Assembly: GCF_002028425.1 (NCBI RefSeq)
Contig: NZ_CP020042.1
Location: forward strand, 1,674,001 to 1,738,000
Source of the DNA: Streptomyces katrae
GTDB lineage: Bacteria; Actinomycetota; Actinomycetes; Streptomycetales; Streptomycetaceae
Reading direction: 5' to 3'
Length of the DNA stretch: 64,000 bases
Shown: positions 34,381 to 44,211 of the stretch, in pieces
How the letters are laid out: each line of letters opens with the position of its first letter
Position numbering within the stretch: position 1 is the stretch's first letter
Position numbers and translations under genes: made by a program
Notes under the pieces: model-generated
The model's input: the letters and a program-made list of their open reading frames with translations, nothing else
Told to the model about the DNA's origin: nothing
The model's database searches: none

Positions 34381-35145
34381 CTACTCGGCCTCATCCTCCG
34401 GCGCCTCGTCGTTCGACACGGCATCCACCTGCGCCGCCGCCGGAACCTCCGCCTCCAGCAACCGCGCCAGCTGCCGGCCCCGGATCCGCTTGAACTTGCG
34501 CTGCTGCGACCGCGTACGGTCCAGCACCGCAACCTCCAGCCGCTCCGCCGGAATGGCCTTGTCCGCCCCGTTCGCCTGGCTGGACAGCGCCTGCACCGCC
34601 AGCTTCAGCGCCTCGGACAAGGTCATCCCGTCCTGATGCCGCTGGTCCAGATAACTGCTGATCTGCTCCGCGTTCCCACCGACCGCGACCGAGCCGTGCT
34701 CGTCCACGATCGACCCGTCGTGCGGCAGCCGGTAGATCTGGTCCCCGGCAGCCGTCGCACCGACCTCCGCCACCACCAGCTCCACCTCGTACGGCTTCTC
34801 GCCGGCCGAGGAGAAGATGGTGCCCAGCGTCTGCGCATAGACGTTCGCCAGACCGCGCGCCGTCACGTCGTCACGGTCGTAGGTGTACCCGCGCAGATCG
34901 GCGTAGCGGACGCCGCCGATGCGCAGGTTCTCGTACTCGTTGTACTTGCCGGCGGCCGCGAAGCCGATCCGGTCGTAGATCTCGCTGAACTTGTGCAGCG
35001 CACGGGACGGGTTCTCGCCGACGAAGACGATGCCGTCGGCGTACTGCAGCACGACGAGGCTGCGGCCGCGGGCGATGCCCTTCCGGGCGTATTCCGCCCG
35101 GTCGGCCATGGCCTGCTGGGGTGACACATAGAACGGAGTCGACAC
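34381..35145 (-). CDS. prcA: 20S proteasome alpha subunit PrcA
   Basis: A 254-residue alpha subunit that forms the outer gating rings of the proteasome. It begins [26 protein letters not shown] in part ([19 protein letters not shown]), the bacterial gate segment, and includes [10 protein letters not shown] and the usual core. The tail is acidic and Ala-rich. GTG at 35145 is 40 bp after prcB in the same direction, so the two are co-expressed in equal amounts. Substrates are fed in by Mpa, encoded further upstream in the cluster. Confidence 0.96.
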   Translation of the reverse strand: MSTPFYVSPQQAMADRAEYARKGIARGRSLVVLQYADGIVFVGENPSRALHKFSEIYDRIGFAAAGKYNEYENLRIGGVRYADLRGYTYDRDDVTARGLANVYAQTLGTIFSSAGEKPYEVELVVAEVGATAAGDQIYRLPHDGSIVDEHGSVAVGGNAEQISSYLDQRHQDGMTLSEALKLAVQALSSQANGADKAIPAERLEVAVLDRTRSQQRKFKRIRGRQLARLLEAEVPAAAQVDAVSNDEAPEDEAE

Positions 35146-35185
35146 CGGTGGTCCGTCCCTTTCTTCTGGGCGACGAGAGGACTGG

Positions 35186-36025
35186 TCAGAGCAGGGCGGC
35201 GCGCGGGCCGTCGGGCTGCTCGAGCCGGCGGTCCGTCACCTTGCGGGCGAGCGCCTGCGACTCGTCCTCGTCCAGCCTGCGGAAACCCTCGTCGGTGATG
35301 ACGGTGACGATGGGGTAGATGTGGCGGTACAGGTCCGGACCGCCGGTCGCCGAGTCGTCGTCGGCGGCGTCGTACAGCGCCTGCACGACCAGCGTGGTGG
35401 CCTGCTCCTCCGTCAGATCGGGACGGTAGAGCTTCTTCATGGAGCCCCGGGCGAAGATGGAACCCGAGCCGGTGGCGGCGTAACCGTGCTCCTCGGAGCG
35501 GCCGCCGGTCACGTCGTAGGAGAAGATCCGGCCCTTCTCCTTGGCCTCGTCGTACCCCGCGAACAGCGGCACGACCGCCAGCCCCTGCATGGCCATGCCC
35601 AGATTGCTCCGGATCATGGTCGAGAGCCGGTTCGCCTTGCCCTCGAGCGACAGCGTCGCCCCTTCGACCTTCTCGAAGTGCTCCAGCTCCAGCTGGAACA
35701 GCTTGACCATCTCCACGGCGAGGCCGGCCGTACCGGCGATGCCCACCGCGGAGTACTCGTCCGCCGGGAACACCTTCTCGATGTCCCGCTGCGCGATCAT
35801 GTTCCCCATGGTCGCCCGCCGGTCACCGGCGAGGACGACCCCGCCGGGGAAGGTGGCGGCGACGATGGTCGTCCCGTGCGGGGCCTCGACGACCCCCTCG
35901 GGAAGCTTCCGGTTCCCCGGCAGCATCTCGGGCGCGTGCGCGCCCAGGAAGTCCATGAAGGACGACGACCCCGGCGTCAGGAAGGCTGCCGGTAGACGCC
36001 CTGTGCCACGAGTGTTGGGTTCCAC
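35186..36025 (-). CDS. prcB: 20S proteasome beta subunit PrcB
   Basis: A 279-residue catalytic subunit. A propeptide of 51 residues ends HG, and processing exposes Thr52 ([11 protein letters not shown]), the nucleophile; Lys and Asp partners follow in [11 protein letters not shown] and later. GTG at 36025 follows GGAAGG and gives the [15 protein letters not shown] start seen in Streptomyces PrcB. The first 49 bp overlap the 3' end of the HNH gene in another frame, so translation of the two may be linked. prcA follows after 40 bp. Confidence 0.96.
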   Translation of the reverse strand: MEPNTRGTGRLPAAFLTPGSSSFMDFLGAHAPEMLPGNRKLPEGVVEAPHGTTIVAATFPGGVVLAGDRRATMGNMIAQRDIEKVFPADEYSAVGIAGTAGLAVEMVKLFQLELEHFEKVEGATLSLEGKANRLSTMIRSNLGMAMQGLAVVPLFAGYDEAKEKGRIFSYDVTGGRSEEHGYAATGSGSIFARGSMKKLYRPDLTEEQATTLVVQALYDAADDDSATGGPDLYRHIYPIVTVITDEGFRRLDEDESQALARKVTDRRLEQPDGPRAALL

Positions 36026-36588
36026 AGGTTTCCTTCCACATAAGCGGCTGCACGCCTTATGACGTCCGGCCGATCCTTGAACTGCCCCAGGGCTGCGTTG
36101 CAGCTGAAGCACAGTACGCCTCGGACCTTACCCGTCTGATGATCGTGATCAACGTGCTCCGCGGGAGCCTCCCGGCAAAGGAGGCACACCCCGCCTTGCG
36201 CCGCGATCATGTCATCACGCTCCGCTTCGGTGATGCCGTACTGGCGCTTGAAGTACGAGGCCCGGTTCCGTTGAGCTCGGCACTCCCGGCAGTAGCTGGC
36301 CCAGCCATCCGAACTGGTCTTGTTGCGCTCCCAGTCCGAGTGCGGCTTGATTTCCCCGCACTGGGGACATCTCTTGTGGCCGGACGGCACGGGTATCTTC
36401 ACCCGCACCGTCCGCCCCTTCGCTTCCTGGCGCTGCTTGTAGTGCTCGGCTTGGCACTCTCGGCAATACGCCTGAAGACCGTCCCGCATCGAACGGTTGC
36501 TCGCGAAAGCCTCGCGTGGCTGAACGCGTTTACAACGCGAGCAGCGCTTCAGACCCTCGGGGGCCACTTCGGCCACCACTCCCCCCAA
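35977..36588 (-). CDS. HNH / recombination endonuclease VII family protein
   Basis: A 203-residue cysteine-rich protein between pup and prcB. Two related zinc modules come first: CSRC/CREC (Cys16, 19, 42, 45) and CPQC/CREC (Cys74, 77, 100, 103), each with a Cx2C-x22-Cx2C layout. The C-terminal part has [18 protein letters not shown] and CFSCNAALG (135-170), the endonuclease VII/HNH core with catalytic His/Asp intact. It overlaps prcB by 49 bp. GC content in sampled lines is about 62-65%, well below its neighbours. The start is uncertain: TTG 36588, GTG 36579, 36576 and 36567 are all possible. From memory the S. coelicolor cluster has a gene in the same slot. The target is unknown. Confidence 0.8.
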   Translation of the reverse strand: MGGVVAEVAPEGLKRCSRCKRVQPREAFASNRSMRDGLQAYCRECQAEHYKQRQEAKGRTVRVKIPVPSGHKRCPQCGEIKPHSDWERNKTSSDGWASYCRECRAQRNRASYFKRQYGITEAERDDMIAAQGGVCLLCREAPAEHVDHDHQTGKVRGVLCFSCNAALGQFKDRPDVIRRAAAYVEGNLWNPTLVAQGVYRQPS

Positions 36589-36623
36589 CCTTCAATCTGA
36601 AGGTCAAATGGCCTCAGCTACCC

Positions 36624-36836
36624 CTACTCGCCACCCTTTTGGACGAACGACCTCACGAAATCCTCGGCGTTCTCCTCCAAGACATCATCGATCTCATCCA
36701 GGACCGAGTCGACGTCGTCGGAGAGCTTTTCCTGTCGTTCCTTGAGGTCGGACTGCGCTTCCGCGGCCTGCTCCTCGACCTCTTCGGTCGAGCGAGTGGC
36801 CTTCTGCTGTCCGCCGCCGGTGTCCTTGGTCGCCAT
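36624..36836 (-). CDS. pup: Prokaryotic ubiquitin-like protein Pup
   Basis: A 70-residue disordered protein tag. It begins ATKDTGGGQQKATRS and has the Mpa-binding helix region EKLSDDVDSVLDEIDDVLEE in part (DSVLDEIDDVLEENAEDFV) and the terminal VQKGGE. The last residue is encoded as glutamate (GAG before TAG), so it can be ligated by PafA without deamidation. ATG at 36836 follows GTGAGG. It lies 184 bp downstream of dop and 36 bp upstream of the HNH gene, all leftward, and probably heads the pup-HNH-prcB-prcA transcript. Confidence 0.97.
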   Translation of the reverse strand: MATKDTGGGQQKATRSTEEVEEQAAEAQSDLKERQEKLSDDVDSVLDEIDDVLEENAEDFVRSFVQKGGE

Positions 36837-36914
36837 GTCTACCTCACCCCGCTCGGTTCGCGCGCTCACACGGAGAGACCCCGGGATTCGGGACCTCTCA
36901 AGATCAGACCCTAC

Positions 36915-36940
36915 GTCGGACCCTACAAGGAGGGTCCGAC
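36915..36940 (-). promoter_or_regulatory. 10-bp inverted repeat between dop and pup
   Basis: GTCGGACCCT (36915-36924) and AGGGTCCGAC (36931-36940) pair perfectly around 6 bases. Read leftward, TAGGGT occurs within and just after it, a good -10, so the repeat may be a control site over the pup promoter rather than a terminator; there is no U-run. Confidence 0.4.
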
Positions 36941-37020
36941 ATTCGTCCCCGTACTTTCACAACGTCCGGTCATTCTCATGATTCCCGGATGGCGGCCCTT
37001 TCAGGCCCCTTCAGGCCCGC

Positions 37021-38532
37021 TCACTGCCCCGAAAGCACCCGCACCAGGTCCTCCGCCGTGCGGCAGCGGTCCAGGAGCTCCTTGACGTGCTTGCGGGTCC
37101 CCCTCAGGGGCTCCAGGGTCGGGACCCGCTGGAGGGAGTCGCGGCCCGGGAGGTCGAAGATCACCGAGTCCCAGGAGGCCGCCGCCACGTCGTCCGCGTA
37201 CTGCTCCAGGCAGCGCCCGCGGAAGTACGCCCGGGTGTCCTCCGGGGGCTTGCTCTCGGCCCGCTCGACGGCCGGCTCCTCCAGGAGCCGCTTCATCTTC
37301 CCTCGGGCCGCCAGACGGTTGTACAGCCCCTTCTCGGGCCGCACGTCCGAGTACTGGAGGTCCACCAGGTGCAGCCGCGCCGCGTCCCAGCCGAGTCCGT
37401 CGCGCCTGCGGTAGCCCTCCAGGATCTCCCGCTTGGCGATCCAGTCCAGCTCTCCGGCCAGGCTCATCGGATCGGTCTCCAGCCGGCCCAGTACGTCCTC
37501 CCAGCGGCTCAGGACGTCCTTGGTCTGCTCGTCGGCGTCCGTGCCGAACCGCTCGTCCACGTACTTCCTGGCCAGCTCGAAGTACTCCATCTGAAGCTGT
37601 ACGGCGGTCAGCGTGCGCCCGCTGCGGAGCGTGATCAGGTGCTGGAGGTCCGGGTCGTGGGAGACCTGGTGCAGGGTGCGCACCGGCTGGTCCACGGCGA
37701 GGTCGACGCTGATGAACCCGTCCTCGATCATGGACAGGACCAGCGCGGTCGTGCCCAGCTTGAGGTAGGTGGAGATCTCGGAGAGGTTCGCGTCCCCGAT
37801 GATCACGTGCAGCCGGCGGTACTTCTCCGCGTCGGAGTGGGGTTCGTCGCGGGTGTTGATGATGGGGCGCTTGAGGGTGGTCTCCAGTCCGACCTCGACC
37901 TCGAAGTAGTCCGCGCGCTGGCTGATCTGGAAGCCGTGCTCGCGCCCGTCCTGGCCGATGCCGACGCGGCCGGCGCCGGTGACGACCTGGCGGGAGACGA
38001 AGAAGGGCGTCAGGTGGCGCACGATGTCCGAGAAGGGGGTCTCCCGCTTCATCAGGTAGTTCTCGTGCGTGCCGTAGGAGGCGCCCTTGTTGTCGGTGTT
38101 GTTCTTGTAGAGGTGGATCGGCTGGGCGCCGGGGAGCTGGGCGGCCCGCTCGGCGGCCTCGGCCATGATCCGTTCGCCGGCCTTGTCCCAGAGCACGGCG
38201 TCGAGGGGGTTGGTGATCTCGGGCGAGCTGTATTCGGGGTGCGCGTGGTCGACGTAGAGCCGTGCGCCGTTGGTGAGGATGACGTTGGCGAGGCCGATGT
38301 CCTCGTCGGTGAGCTGGCTGCTGTCGGCGGCCTCGCGGGCGAGGTCGAAGCCTCGGGCGTCCCGCAGCGGATTCTCCTCCTCGAAGTCCCAGCGGGCGCG
38401 TCGCGCCCGGTGCATCGCCGCCGCGTAGGCGTTGACGATCTGGGACGAGGTGAGCATGGCATTGGCGTTCGGGTGCCCGGGGACGGAGATTCCGTACTCC
38501 GTCTCGATCCCCATTACTCGCCGTACGGTCAT
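37021..38532 (-). CDS. dop: Depupylase/deamidase Dop
   Basis: A 503-residue homologue of PafA that removes Pup from substrates and can deamidate Pup-Gln. It starts [13 protein letters not shown], with the nucleotide-binding Glu pair, and carries the Dop-loop insertion (about 40-80: [18 protein letters not shown]) that PafA lacks. [16 protein letters not shown] and [15 protein letters not shown] are shared with PafA. ATG at 38532 follows GGAGG. It lies between mpa, which has its own terminator, and pup. As Pup here already ends in Glu, depupylation should be its main task. Confidence 0.96.
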   Translation of the reverse strand: MTVRRVMGIETEYGISVPGHPNANAMLTSSQIVNAYAAAMHRARRARWDFEEENPLRDARGFDLAREAADSSQLTDEDIGLANVILTNGARLYVDHAHPEYSSPEITNPLDAVLWDKAGERIMAEAAERAAQLPGAQPIHLYKNNTDNKGASYGTHENYLMKRETPFSDIVRHLTPFFVSRQVVTGAGRVGIGQDGREHGFQISQRADYFEVEVGLETTLKRPIINTRDEPHSDAEKYRRLHVIIGDANLSEISTYLKLGTTALVLSMIEDGFISVDLAVDQPVRTLHQVSHDPDLQHLITLRSGRTLTAVQLQMEYFELARKYVDERFGTDADEQTKDVLSRWEDVLGRLETDPMSLAGELDWIAKREILEGYRRRDGLGWDAARLHLVDLQYSDVRPEKGLYNRLAARGKMKRLLEEPAVERAESKPPEDTRAYFRGRCLEQYADDVAAASWDSVIFDLPGRDSLQRVPTLEPLRGTRKHVKELLDRCRTAEDLVRVLSGQ

Positions 38533-38733
38533 GCGGCCCTCCTTGCCCGGCGGCGCTCCCGTTCGGGGGCGGCGCTCAAGTACCGCTGGTGCTCCGGTGC
38601 GTCATGTGCGGTGCCCGTCCCGCACTGCGCGACCGGCGGTACGGAAGAGCCTAGAACCACTCCGCGCTGGTGGGGAGATCATTTCAGTCATTGACTTCGC
38701 CTTGTCACGGCCGGAAAAGGCGGGCGGTAAAGC

Positions 38734-38773
38734 AGGCGGCTGCGGGTGCCGTGTGAGGCACCCGCAGCCGCCT
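38734..38773 (-). terminator. 17-bp perfect hairpin after mpa
   Basis: Arms 38734-38750 and 38757-38773 are exact complements around 6 bases, 8 bp after the mpa stop. It should separate mpa from dop transcription. Confidence 0.75.
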
Positions 38774-38780
38774 CGCACCG

Positions 38781-40547
38781 TCAGAGGTACTGACCGGTAT
38801 TCGCCACCGTGTCGATGGAGCGTCCGGTGTCCGCGCCCTGCTTTCCGGTGACGAGGGTGCGGATGAATACGATCCGCTCGCCCTTCTTTCCGGAGATGCG
38901 GGCCCAGTCGTCCGGGTTGGTGGTGTTGGGCAGGTCCTCGTTCTCCTTGAACTCGTCCACGCAGGCCTGGAGGAGGTGGGAGACGCGGAGGCCCTTCTGG
39001 TTGTGTTCGAGGAAGGCCTTGATGGCCATCTTCTTGGCCCGGTCGACGATGTTCTGGATCATCGCTCCGGAGTTGAAGTCCTTGAAGTAGAGGACTTCCT
39101 TGTCGCCATTGGCGTACGTGACCTCGAGGAAGCGGTTTTCCTCGGTTTCTGCGTACATCTGTTCGACGACGGTCTGGATCATGCTGTGGACGGCCACCTC
39201 GGGCGAGCCGGAGTGCTCGTTGAGGTCGTCCGTGTGCAGCGGCAGCGAGGCCTTGAGGTACTTCGCGAAGATGTCCTTCGCGGCCTCGGCGTCCGGGCGC
39301 TCGATCTTGATCTTCACGTCGAGGCGGCCGGGCCGCAGGATCGCCGGGTCGATCATGTCCTCGCGGTTGGAGGCGCCGATGACGATGACGTTCTCCAGGC
39401 CCTCCACGCCGTCGATCTCGGCGAGCAGCTGCGGGACGATGGTGTTCTCCACGTCCGAGCTGACACCGGATCCGCGGGTGCGGAAGAGGGATTCCATCTC
39501 GTCGAAGAAGACGATGACGGGGGTGCCCTCGCTGGCCTTCTCACGCGCGCGCTGGAAGACGAGGCGGATGTGCCGCTCGGTCTCGCCGACGTACTTGTTG
39601 AGGAGCTCGGGGCCCTTGATGTTCAGGAAGTACGACTTGCCGGCGGCCTGCCCGGTCACCTCGGCGACCTTCTTGGCAAGGGAGTTGGCGACGGCCTTGG
39701 CGATGAGCGTCTTGCCGCAGCCGGGCGGGCCGTAGAGCAGGATGCCCTTCGGGGGCCGCAGTTCGTGCTCCTTGAAGAGGTCGGGGTAGAGGTAGGGGAG
39801 CTCGACCGCGTCGCGGATCAGCTCGATCTGGTCGCCCAGGCCGCCGATCTTGTCGTAGTCGATGTCCGGGACCTCTTCGAGGACGAGGTCCTCGACCTCG
39901 CTCTTGGGGACCACCTCGTAGACGTAGCCGGAGCGGGGTTCGAGCAGCAGGGCGTCGCCGGGGCGGATGGTGATGTCCAGGAGCGGCTCGGCGAGCCTCA
40001 CCACCCTCTCCTCGTCGGTGTGCCCGACCACCAGGGCGCGCTCGCCGTCCTCGAGGATCTCCTTGAGGGTGACGATGTCCCCGGCGCGCTCGAACTCCAT
40101 GGCCTCGACCACGTTGAGCGCTTCGTTGAGCATGACCTCCTGGCCGCGCCGGAGGTCTTCCGGGTCGACGCTGGGGCTGACGTTCACGCGGAGCTTGCGG
40201 CCGCCGGTGAAGATGTCGACGGTGCCGTCCTCGTTGGCCTGAAGGAAGACGCCGAAGCCGGCCGGCGGCTGTGCGAGCCGGTCGACTTCCTCCTTGAGGG
40301 CCACGATCTGGTCGCGGGCCTCACGGAGGGTGTTCGCCAGTCGTTCGTTCTGCGCGGATACGCCTGCCAGATTCGTCTGGAGCTCGACGATCCGCTCTTC
40401 GAGAATCCTCGTGTGACGCGGAGAGTCGGCGAGCTTGCGGCGCAGGACGGCGATTTCCTGCTCGAGATAGGCAACCTGGCCAGCGGGGTCCTCAGACCCT
40501 CGCCCGGGCCGGATGCCGCGGTTGATGTCGTCGTCGTGGGCTGCCAC
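38781..40547 (-). CDS. mpa: Proteasomal AAA ATPase Mpa/ARC
   Basis: A 588-residue hexameric unfoldase. A coiled coil at about 24-92 captures Pup, OB domains follow to about 225, and the AAA module has Walker A GPPGCGKT (273-280), Walker [11 protein letters not shown] (Asp348, Glu349) and an arginine finger in [10 protein letters not shown]. The last residues GQYL are the tail that docks into the alpha ring. GTG at 40547 after GGAGGTGAGG gives [11 protein letters not shown], the same start and length as S. coelicolor ARC. It is divergent from the ferredoxin gene across a 264-bp spacer. Confidence 0.96.
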   Translation of the reverse strand: MAAHDDDINRGIRPGRGSEDPAGQVAYLEQEIAVLRRKLADSPRHTRILEERIVELQTNLAGVSAQNERLANTLREARDQIVALKEEVDRLAQPPAGFGVFLQANEDGTVDIFTGGRKLRVNVSPSVDPEDLRRGQEVMLNEALNVVEAMEFERAGDIVTLKEILEDGERALVVGHTDEERVVRLAEPLLDITIRPGDALLLEPRSGYVYEVVPKSEVEDLVLEEVPDIDYDKIGGLGDQIELIRDAVELPYLYPDLFKEHELRPPKGILLYGPPGCGKTLIAKAVANSLAKKVAEVTGQAAGKSYFLNIKGPELLNKYVGETERHIRLVFQRAREKASEGTPVIVFFDEMESLFRTRGSGVSSDVENTIVPQLLAEIDGVEGLENVIVIGASNREDMIDPAILRPGRLDVKIKIERPDAEAAKDIFAKYLKASLPLHTDDLNEHSGSPEVAVHSMIQTVVEQMYAETEENRFLEVTYANGDKEVLYFKDFNSGAMIQNIVDRAKKMAIKAFLEHNQKGLRVSHLLQACVDEFKENEDLPNTTNPDDWARISGKKGERIVFIRTLVTGKQGADTGRSIDTVANTGQYL

Positions 40548-40811
40548 GGTCCTCACCTCCTCCAAGGGGAGCTGGACGCTTCCTGACCCTACCTGGGCTG
40601 GTGGTGATTGAAACCCCTAGATCACAAAGACGGTAGGGGTGTGTCCGATCTTCACCCTTGCGTACTCCCTCACGCCAGGGAAATACCCACCCTTCAACAT
40701 CGGAAAGCAGCCGGTTGTAAGGTCGAAGTGTTCAACACCCGTCCGGGCCCGCGCGACTTGCCGAGAGCCGCTTCCGGAACGGTTCGATCAGAGCAGGGAA
40801 CGGCAGGAGAT

Positions 40812-41132
40812 ATGACCGTGCAGCAGGAGGTCCCGGCGGGTGGTTCCGGTGGTGCCGGAGAGCCCCTCGAGGTCTGGATCGACCAGGACCTCTGCACCGG
40901 GGACGGGATCTGCGTCCAGTACGCCCCGGAGGTGTTCGAGCTGGACATCGACGGTCTGGCCTATGTGAAGAGCCCGGAGGACGAGCTCCTGGTGGAGCCG
41001 GGGGCGACGACTCCGGTTCCGTTGCCGCTGCTGCGGGACGTGGTGGATTCGGCGAAGGAATGCCCGGGGGACTGTATTCACGTAAGGCGCGTTTCGGACA
41101 GGGTCGAGGTGTACGGTCCGGACGCGGAGTGA
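40812..41132 (+). CDS. 3Fe-4S type ferredoxin
   Basis: A 106-residue ferredoxin. Cysteines 28 and 34 (LCTGDGIC), then 84 (CPGDC, with Cys88 nearby) suit a single 3Fe-4S or 4Fe-4S cluster, as in electron donors to cytochrome P450. ATG at 40812 follows CAGGAGA. It is divergent from mpa and meets the convergent secreted-protein gene 4 bp after its stop. No P450 or reductase is adjacent, so its partner is unknown. Placement beside mpa is conserved in Streptomyces as far as I recall. Confidence 0.88.
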   Translation: MTVQQEVPAGGSGGAGEPLEVWIDQDLCTGDGICVQYAPEVFELDIDGLAYVKSPEDELLVEPGATTPVPLPLLRDVVDSAKECPGDCIHVRRVSDRVEVYGPDAE

Positions 41133-41136
41133 CGGT

Positions 41137-41733
41137 TCAAACACGTCCGGCGGTCGAGTCCGTAAGCTCCTGGCGGAATGTTCCGCCGGTCCAGCGCCAC
41201 TTGGCGAGCTGCTTGAGGTCGGGGCTGTAGCGGGGCACGGAGGGCGAGGAGTAGCCGAGCAGACTCGCGGTGACGGTCCGGTCGCGGACGGTCAGGGTGG
41301 TGGCGGTGCGGCGCTTGGCGGGGTCGAGGAGGGTGGCGACCACGCGGGGCCGGGCGCCGGGTGCGGCTTCCTGGGCGAGTACGTAGATGGCGTGGGGCGG
41401 GGTGCCGGAGCCGGCGTCGCAGCGCACGGCGGCGACGGTTTCGGGGCGGGCGTCGCCGTCGAGGTCGCCTTCGGCGGTGGCGGTGACGGTCTGTGCGGCG
41501 CCCTTGCAGTCCAGGGGGTAGGTGACCGCGTGTGCGTCGGGGGCGGCGGGCGGGGCGGCGGCGGGGGTGGCTCCGGTGGCCCGGTCGGGCTGGAGGAGGC
41601 CCGCGCCGGCTATGACGGCGGCCATGGCGGTGGCCGTGGCGAGCCAGTGGACGGGTTTGGCCCGGTGGTGTGCGGGGTGTTCGGGCGACAGGTCTTCCAA
41701 CGACGGGGCGGGGTCGGTGGGGCTGTGCGTCAC
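41137..41733 (-). CDS. Hypothetical membrane-anchored or secreted protein
   Basis: A 198-residue protein of no known family. An N-terminal cytoplasmic segment (about 1-30) leads to one hydrophobic helix (about 31-46, LATATAMAAVIAGAGLL), then a Pro/Ala linker and an external domain with a Cys pair (LDCKGAA and VRCDAGS). The D-x-D-x-D segment GDLDGDARPE resembles a calcium-binding FG-GAP/VCBS-type loop. GTG at 41733 follows CAGGAGA by 10 bp. The stop is 4 bp from the convergent ferredoxin stop. Function unknown. Confidence 0.65.
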   Translation of the reverse strand: MTHSPTDPAPSLEDLSPEHPAHHRAKPVHWLATATAMAAVIAGAGLLQPDRATGATPAAAPPAAPDAHAVTYPLDCKGAAQTVTATAEGDLDGDARPETVAAVRCDAGSGTPPHAIYVLAQEAAPGARPRVVATLLDPAKRRTATTLTVRDRTVTASLLGYSSPSVPRYSPDLKQLAKWRWTGGTFRQELTDSTAGRV

Positions 41734-41839
41734 GCGGGGTGTCTCCTGTACGGCGGGTGACGGTGAGCCAGCATCGTGCCACACCTCACACCGCGGTGGA
41801 ACGGCTGGGTCCGCGTCGGCCGGTGCGGGCAACGAAAAG

Positions 41840-41888
41840 GCGCTGTGGCGCAGTTCCGGAAGTGTTCCGGGGAACTGCGCCACAGCGC
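41840..41888 (-). terminator. 18-bp perfect hairpin with U-run after trmI
   Basis: Arms 41840-41857 and 41871-41888 are exact complements. On the minus strand the stem is followed by CTTTTCG, a classical rho-independent layout, 42 bp after the trmI stop. Confidence 0.85.
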
Positions 41889-41930
41889 TTTCGTGTTGGG
41901 TCCGCGCCCGGGGCGGGCGGCGGGGTGGGG

Positions 41931-42827
41931 CTATGCGGAGCGGTCGCTGCCGGGGCCTTCGTAGTCCTCGCCGTAGGCGCCCTTGGCGGGGCGGCGGCGG
42001 CGCATGGGGGGCTCGACGCCGTCGGCGAGGCGGCGGGCGGTGACGAGGAAGCCGGTGTGGCCGATCATGCGGTGGTCCGGGCGGACGGCGAGGCCTTCGA
42101 CGTGCCAGTTGCGGATCATCGATTCCCAGGGCTGCGGCTCGGCGAAGCAGCCGATTTCGCGGATGGACTCGACGGTCTTGGACAGCTGGGTGGTGGTGGC
42201 CACGTAGCAGCAGAGGATGCCGCCAGGGACGAGGGCCTTCTTGACCGCCTCGAGGCATTCCCAGGGGGCGAGCATGTCGAGGATCACGCGGTCGACGTCG
42301 GTCTCGTCCAGGTTGTCCTGGAGGTCTCCGACGGTCAGCTTCCACGCGGGGTGGGGGCCGCCGAAGTAGCGCTCGACGTTGGCGGTGGCGATCTCGGCGA
42401 AGTCCGCTCGGCGCTCGTAGCTGTGGAGCATGCCCTGGTCGCCGATGGCGCGCAGCAGGAAGCTGCTCAGGGAGCCGGAGCCCACTCCCGCTTCCACGAC
42501 GCGGGCGCCGGGGAAGATGTCGGCGAAGGCCAGGATCTGGCCCGCGTCCTTGGGGTAGACCACGGCGGCGCCGCGGGGCATGGACAGGACATAGTCGGGG
42601 AGCAGGGGGCGCAGCGCGAGGTAGGCGACGTTGCCGGTGGTGCGGACAACGCTGCCCTCGGGAGCGCCGATCAGCTCGTCGTGCGGGAAGGAACCCTTGT
42701 GGGTGTGGAAGTTCTTCCCGGCTTCGAGCGTGAACGTGTAGTGGCGGCCCTTGGGGTCGGTCAGCTGTACCTGGTCCCCGACCTCGAAGGGCCCGCGTCG
42801 GCGGGCGGCACCGGTCGGTTCGGACAT
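41931..42827 (-). CDS. trmI: tRNA (adenine-58-N1)-methyltransferase TrmI
   Basis: A 298-residue SAM-dependent methyltransferase. The N-terminal beta domain carries FHTHKGSFPHDELIG; the SAM loop is VVEAGVGSGSLSSFLL; the catalytic aspartate region is VDRVILDMLAPWE. It makes m1A58 in the tRNA T-loop, as a homotetramer in relatives. TACACT sits 6 bp before the ATG at 42827 with no ribosome site, so it is probably leaderless. The basic C-terminal tail (PPMRRRRPAKG) is typical. The upstream M50 protease gene ends 19 bp before it. Confidence 0.92.
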   Translation of the reverse strand: MSEPTGAARRRGPFEVGDQVQLTDPKGRHYTFTLEAGKNFHTHKGSFPHDELIGAPEGSVVRTTGNVAYLALRPLLPDYVLSMPRGAAVVYPKDAGQILAFADIFPGARVVEAGVGSGSLSSFLLRAIGDQGMLHSYERRADFAEIATANVERYFGGPHPAWKLTVGDLQDNLDETDVDRVILDMLAPWECLEAVKKALVPGGILCCYVATTTQLSKTVESIREIGCFAEPQPWESMIRNWHVEGLAVRPDHRMIGHTGFLVTARRLADGVEPPMRRRRPAKGAYGEDYEGPGSDRSA

Positions 42828-42833
42828 GTGACC

Positions 42834-42839
42834 AGTGTA
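42834..42839 (-). promoter_or_regulatory. -10 TACACT for leaderless trmI
   Basis: TACACT on the minus strand ends 6 bases before ATG 42827; the bases between lack a ribosome site. It overlaps the end of the M50 protease gene region by position. Confidence 0.5.
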
Positions 42840-42845
42840 TTGGCT

Positions 42846-44045
42846 TCAGGACTGGGGCCGCGCCATGGCCTTCACGAAGGCCTTCTCGACGTCGAGGGTG
42901 GACAGGACGCCGTAGATCTCGCCGCCGGTTTCGATGACGAGGTATTCGGTGGCGGGGGTGGTGCGGAGGTGGTCGAGGAGTTCTTCGCCGGTGAGTTCCG
43001 CGGAAACCTTCATGCCGTCGGTGAGGTCCTGGGCGAGGGTGCTGACGGCGACCCAGGGGCGGCGGTGTTCGGGGACGGAGGCGATGGCGGTTTCGCGGAC
43101 GATGGCGGTGGGGTCGCCCTGGCCGTCGACGACGACGAGGGCGCGGGCTCCGGCTTCGTTGGCGCGGCGGAGTGCTTCGGAGAGGGGGGTGGCGGCCTGG
43201 ACCGGGACGGCGCGGCGGGTGAGGGTGCGGGCGCGCAGTTCGGGGAGGTGTTCGCGCAGGCGGGCCATGCGCAGGCTGTTGCCGGCGCCGGTCCAGATGA
43301 TCGCGGCGAGGATGGCGGCGAGGAGGGCGTCCATGACGGTGTCCATGCCGCCGATGTCCTGGGGCGGGTTGCCGAGGATGCCGGTCTGGGTGACGAGGGG
43401 CAGGCCGAGGAGGACGGTGACGGCGAGGGCGCGGCCGACCCAGGCTGCGGCGACGGTGCCGGTCATGGGTTTGCCGGTGATGCCCCAGATGAGGGCGCGG
43501 AGCATGCGGCCGCCGTCGAGGGGGAGGCCGGGGAGGAGGTTGAAGGCGGCGACGAGGAGGTTGGAGACCATCAGGCCGGCGAGGAGGACGCCGGGGACGG
43601 TGGCGGGGTCGACGGCTTTCATGCCGAGGTAGAAGATCCCGGCGAGGGCGAGGGAGAGGAGGGGGCCGACGAAGGCGAGGACGAATTCGCGGCCGGGGGT
43701 TTCGGATTCCTTCTCGATCTCGGAGACGCCGCCGAAGAACTGGAGCTGGATGCGTCGTACGGGGAGTTTGAAGCGGAGTGCGGCGATGGTGTGGGCGAGT
43801 TCGTGGACGAGGACGGAGGCGTAGAAGGCGACGGCGAAGAAGAGGGAGACGAGGTAGCGGGCGGGGCCGAGGTCGGGCAGGATCCGGTCGAGCTGGTCGC
43901 CGAAGACCCAGGTGATGAGGGCGGCGACGAGGAACCAGCTGGGCGAGACGTAGACGGGTACGCCGAAGGGGCGGCCCATGAGGATGCCGCCGCCCGGGTC
44001 GGAGCGCTTGGCGGGGCGCTCGCCGGTTTCGTCGGTGTCTGCCAC
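42846..44045 (-). CDS. M50 (site-2 protease) family metalloprotease with CBS pair
   Basis: A 399-residue integral membrane protease. The zinc site HELAH is near residue 80, the third ligand in NLLPGLPLDGGR is near 165, and about six hydrophobic helices surround them. Residues about 255-390 form two CBS domains, which usually bind adenine nucleotides and would gate activity. GTG at 44045 follows AAGGA. It cleaves substrates within the membrane; the target is unknown. It is divergent from the RecB-family nuclease gene. Codons are C-ending, giving a G-rich plus strand. Confidence 0.9.
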   Translation of the reverse strand: MADTDETGERPAKRSDPGGGILMGRPFGVPVYVSPSWFLVAALITWVFGDQLDRILPDLGPARYLVSLFFAVAFYASVLVHELAHTIAALRFKLPVRRIQLQFFGGVSEIEKESETPGREFVLAFVGPLLSLALAGIFYLGMKAVDPATVPGVLLAGLMVSNLLVAAFNLLPGLPLDGGRMLRALIWGITGKPMTGTVAAAWVGRALAVTVLLGLPLVTQTGILGNPPQDIGGMDTVMDALLAAILAAIIWTGAGNSLRMARLREHLPELRARTLTRRAVPVQAATPLSEALRRANEAGARALVVVDGQGDPTAIVRETAIASVPEHRRPWVAVSTLAQDLTDGMKVSAELTGEELLDHLRTTPATEYLVIETGGEIYGVLSTLDVEKAFVKAMARPQS

Positions 44046-44211
44046 GGCTGTCCTTCGTTCGGTGCGTTTGCTTCCAGTGTGGTCCACGCCGTGGGTGGGG
44101 TGGCGTGGGGTGCTGTGGTGCGCGGGGTGCTGTTGCGCGGTGTGATGCTCCGATCATGCAGGGCGATGGGTCAGGAGTCGATGGTATGCGCGTGCTGTCG
44201 GTGCCGGGTCG

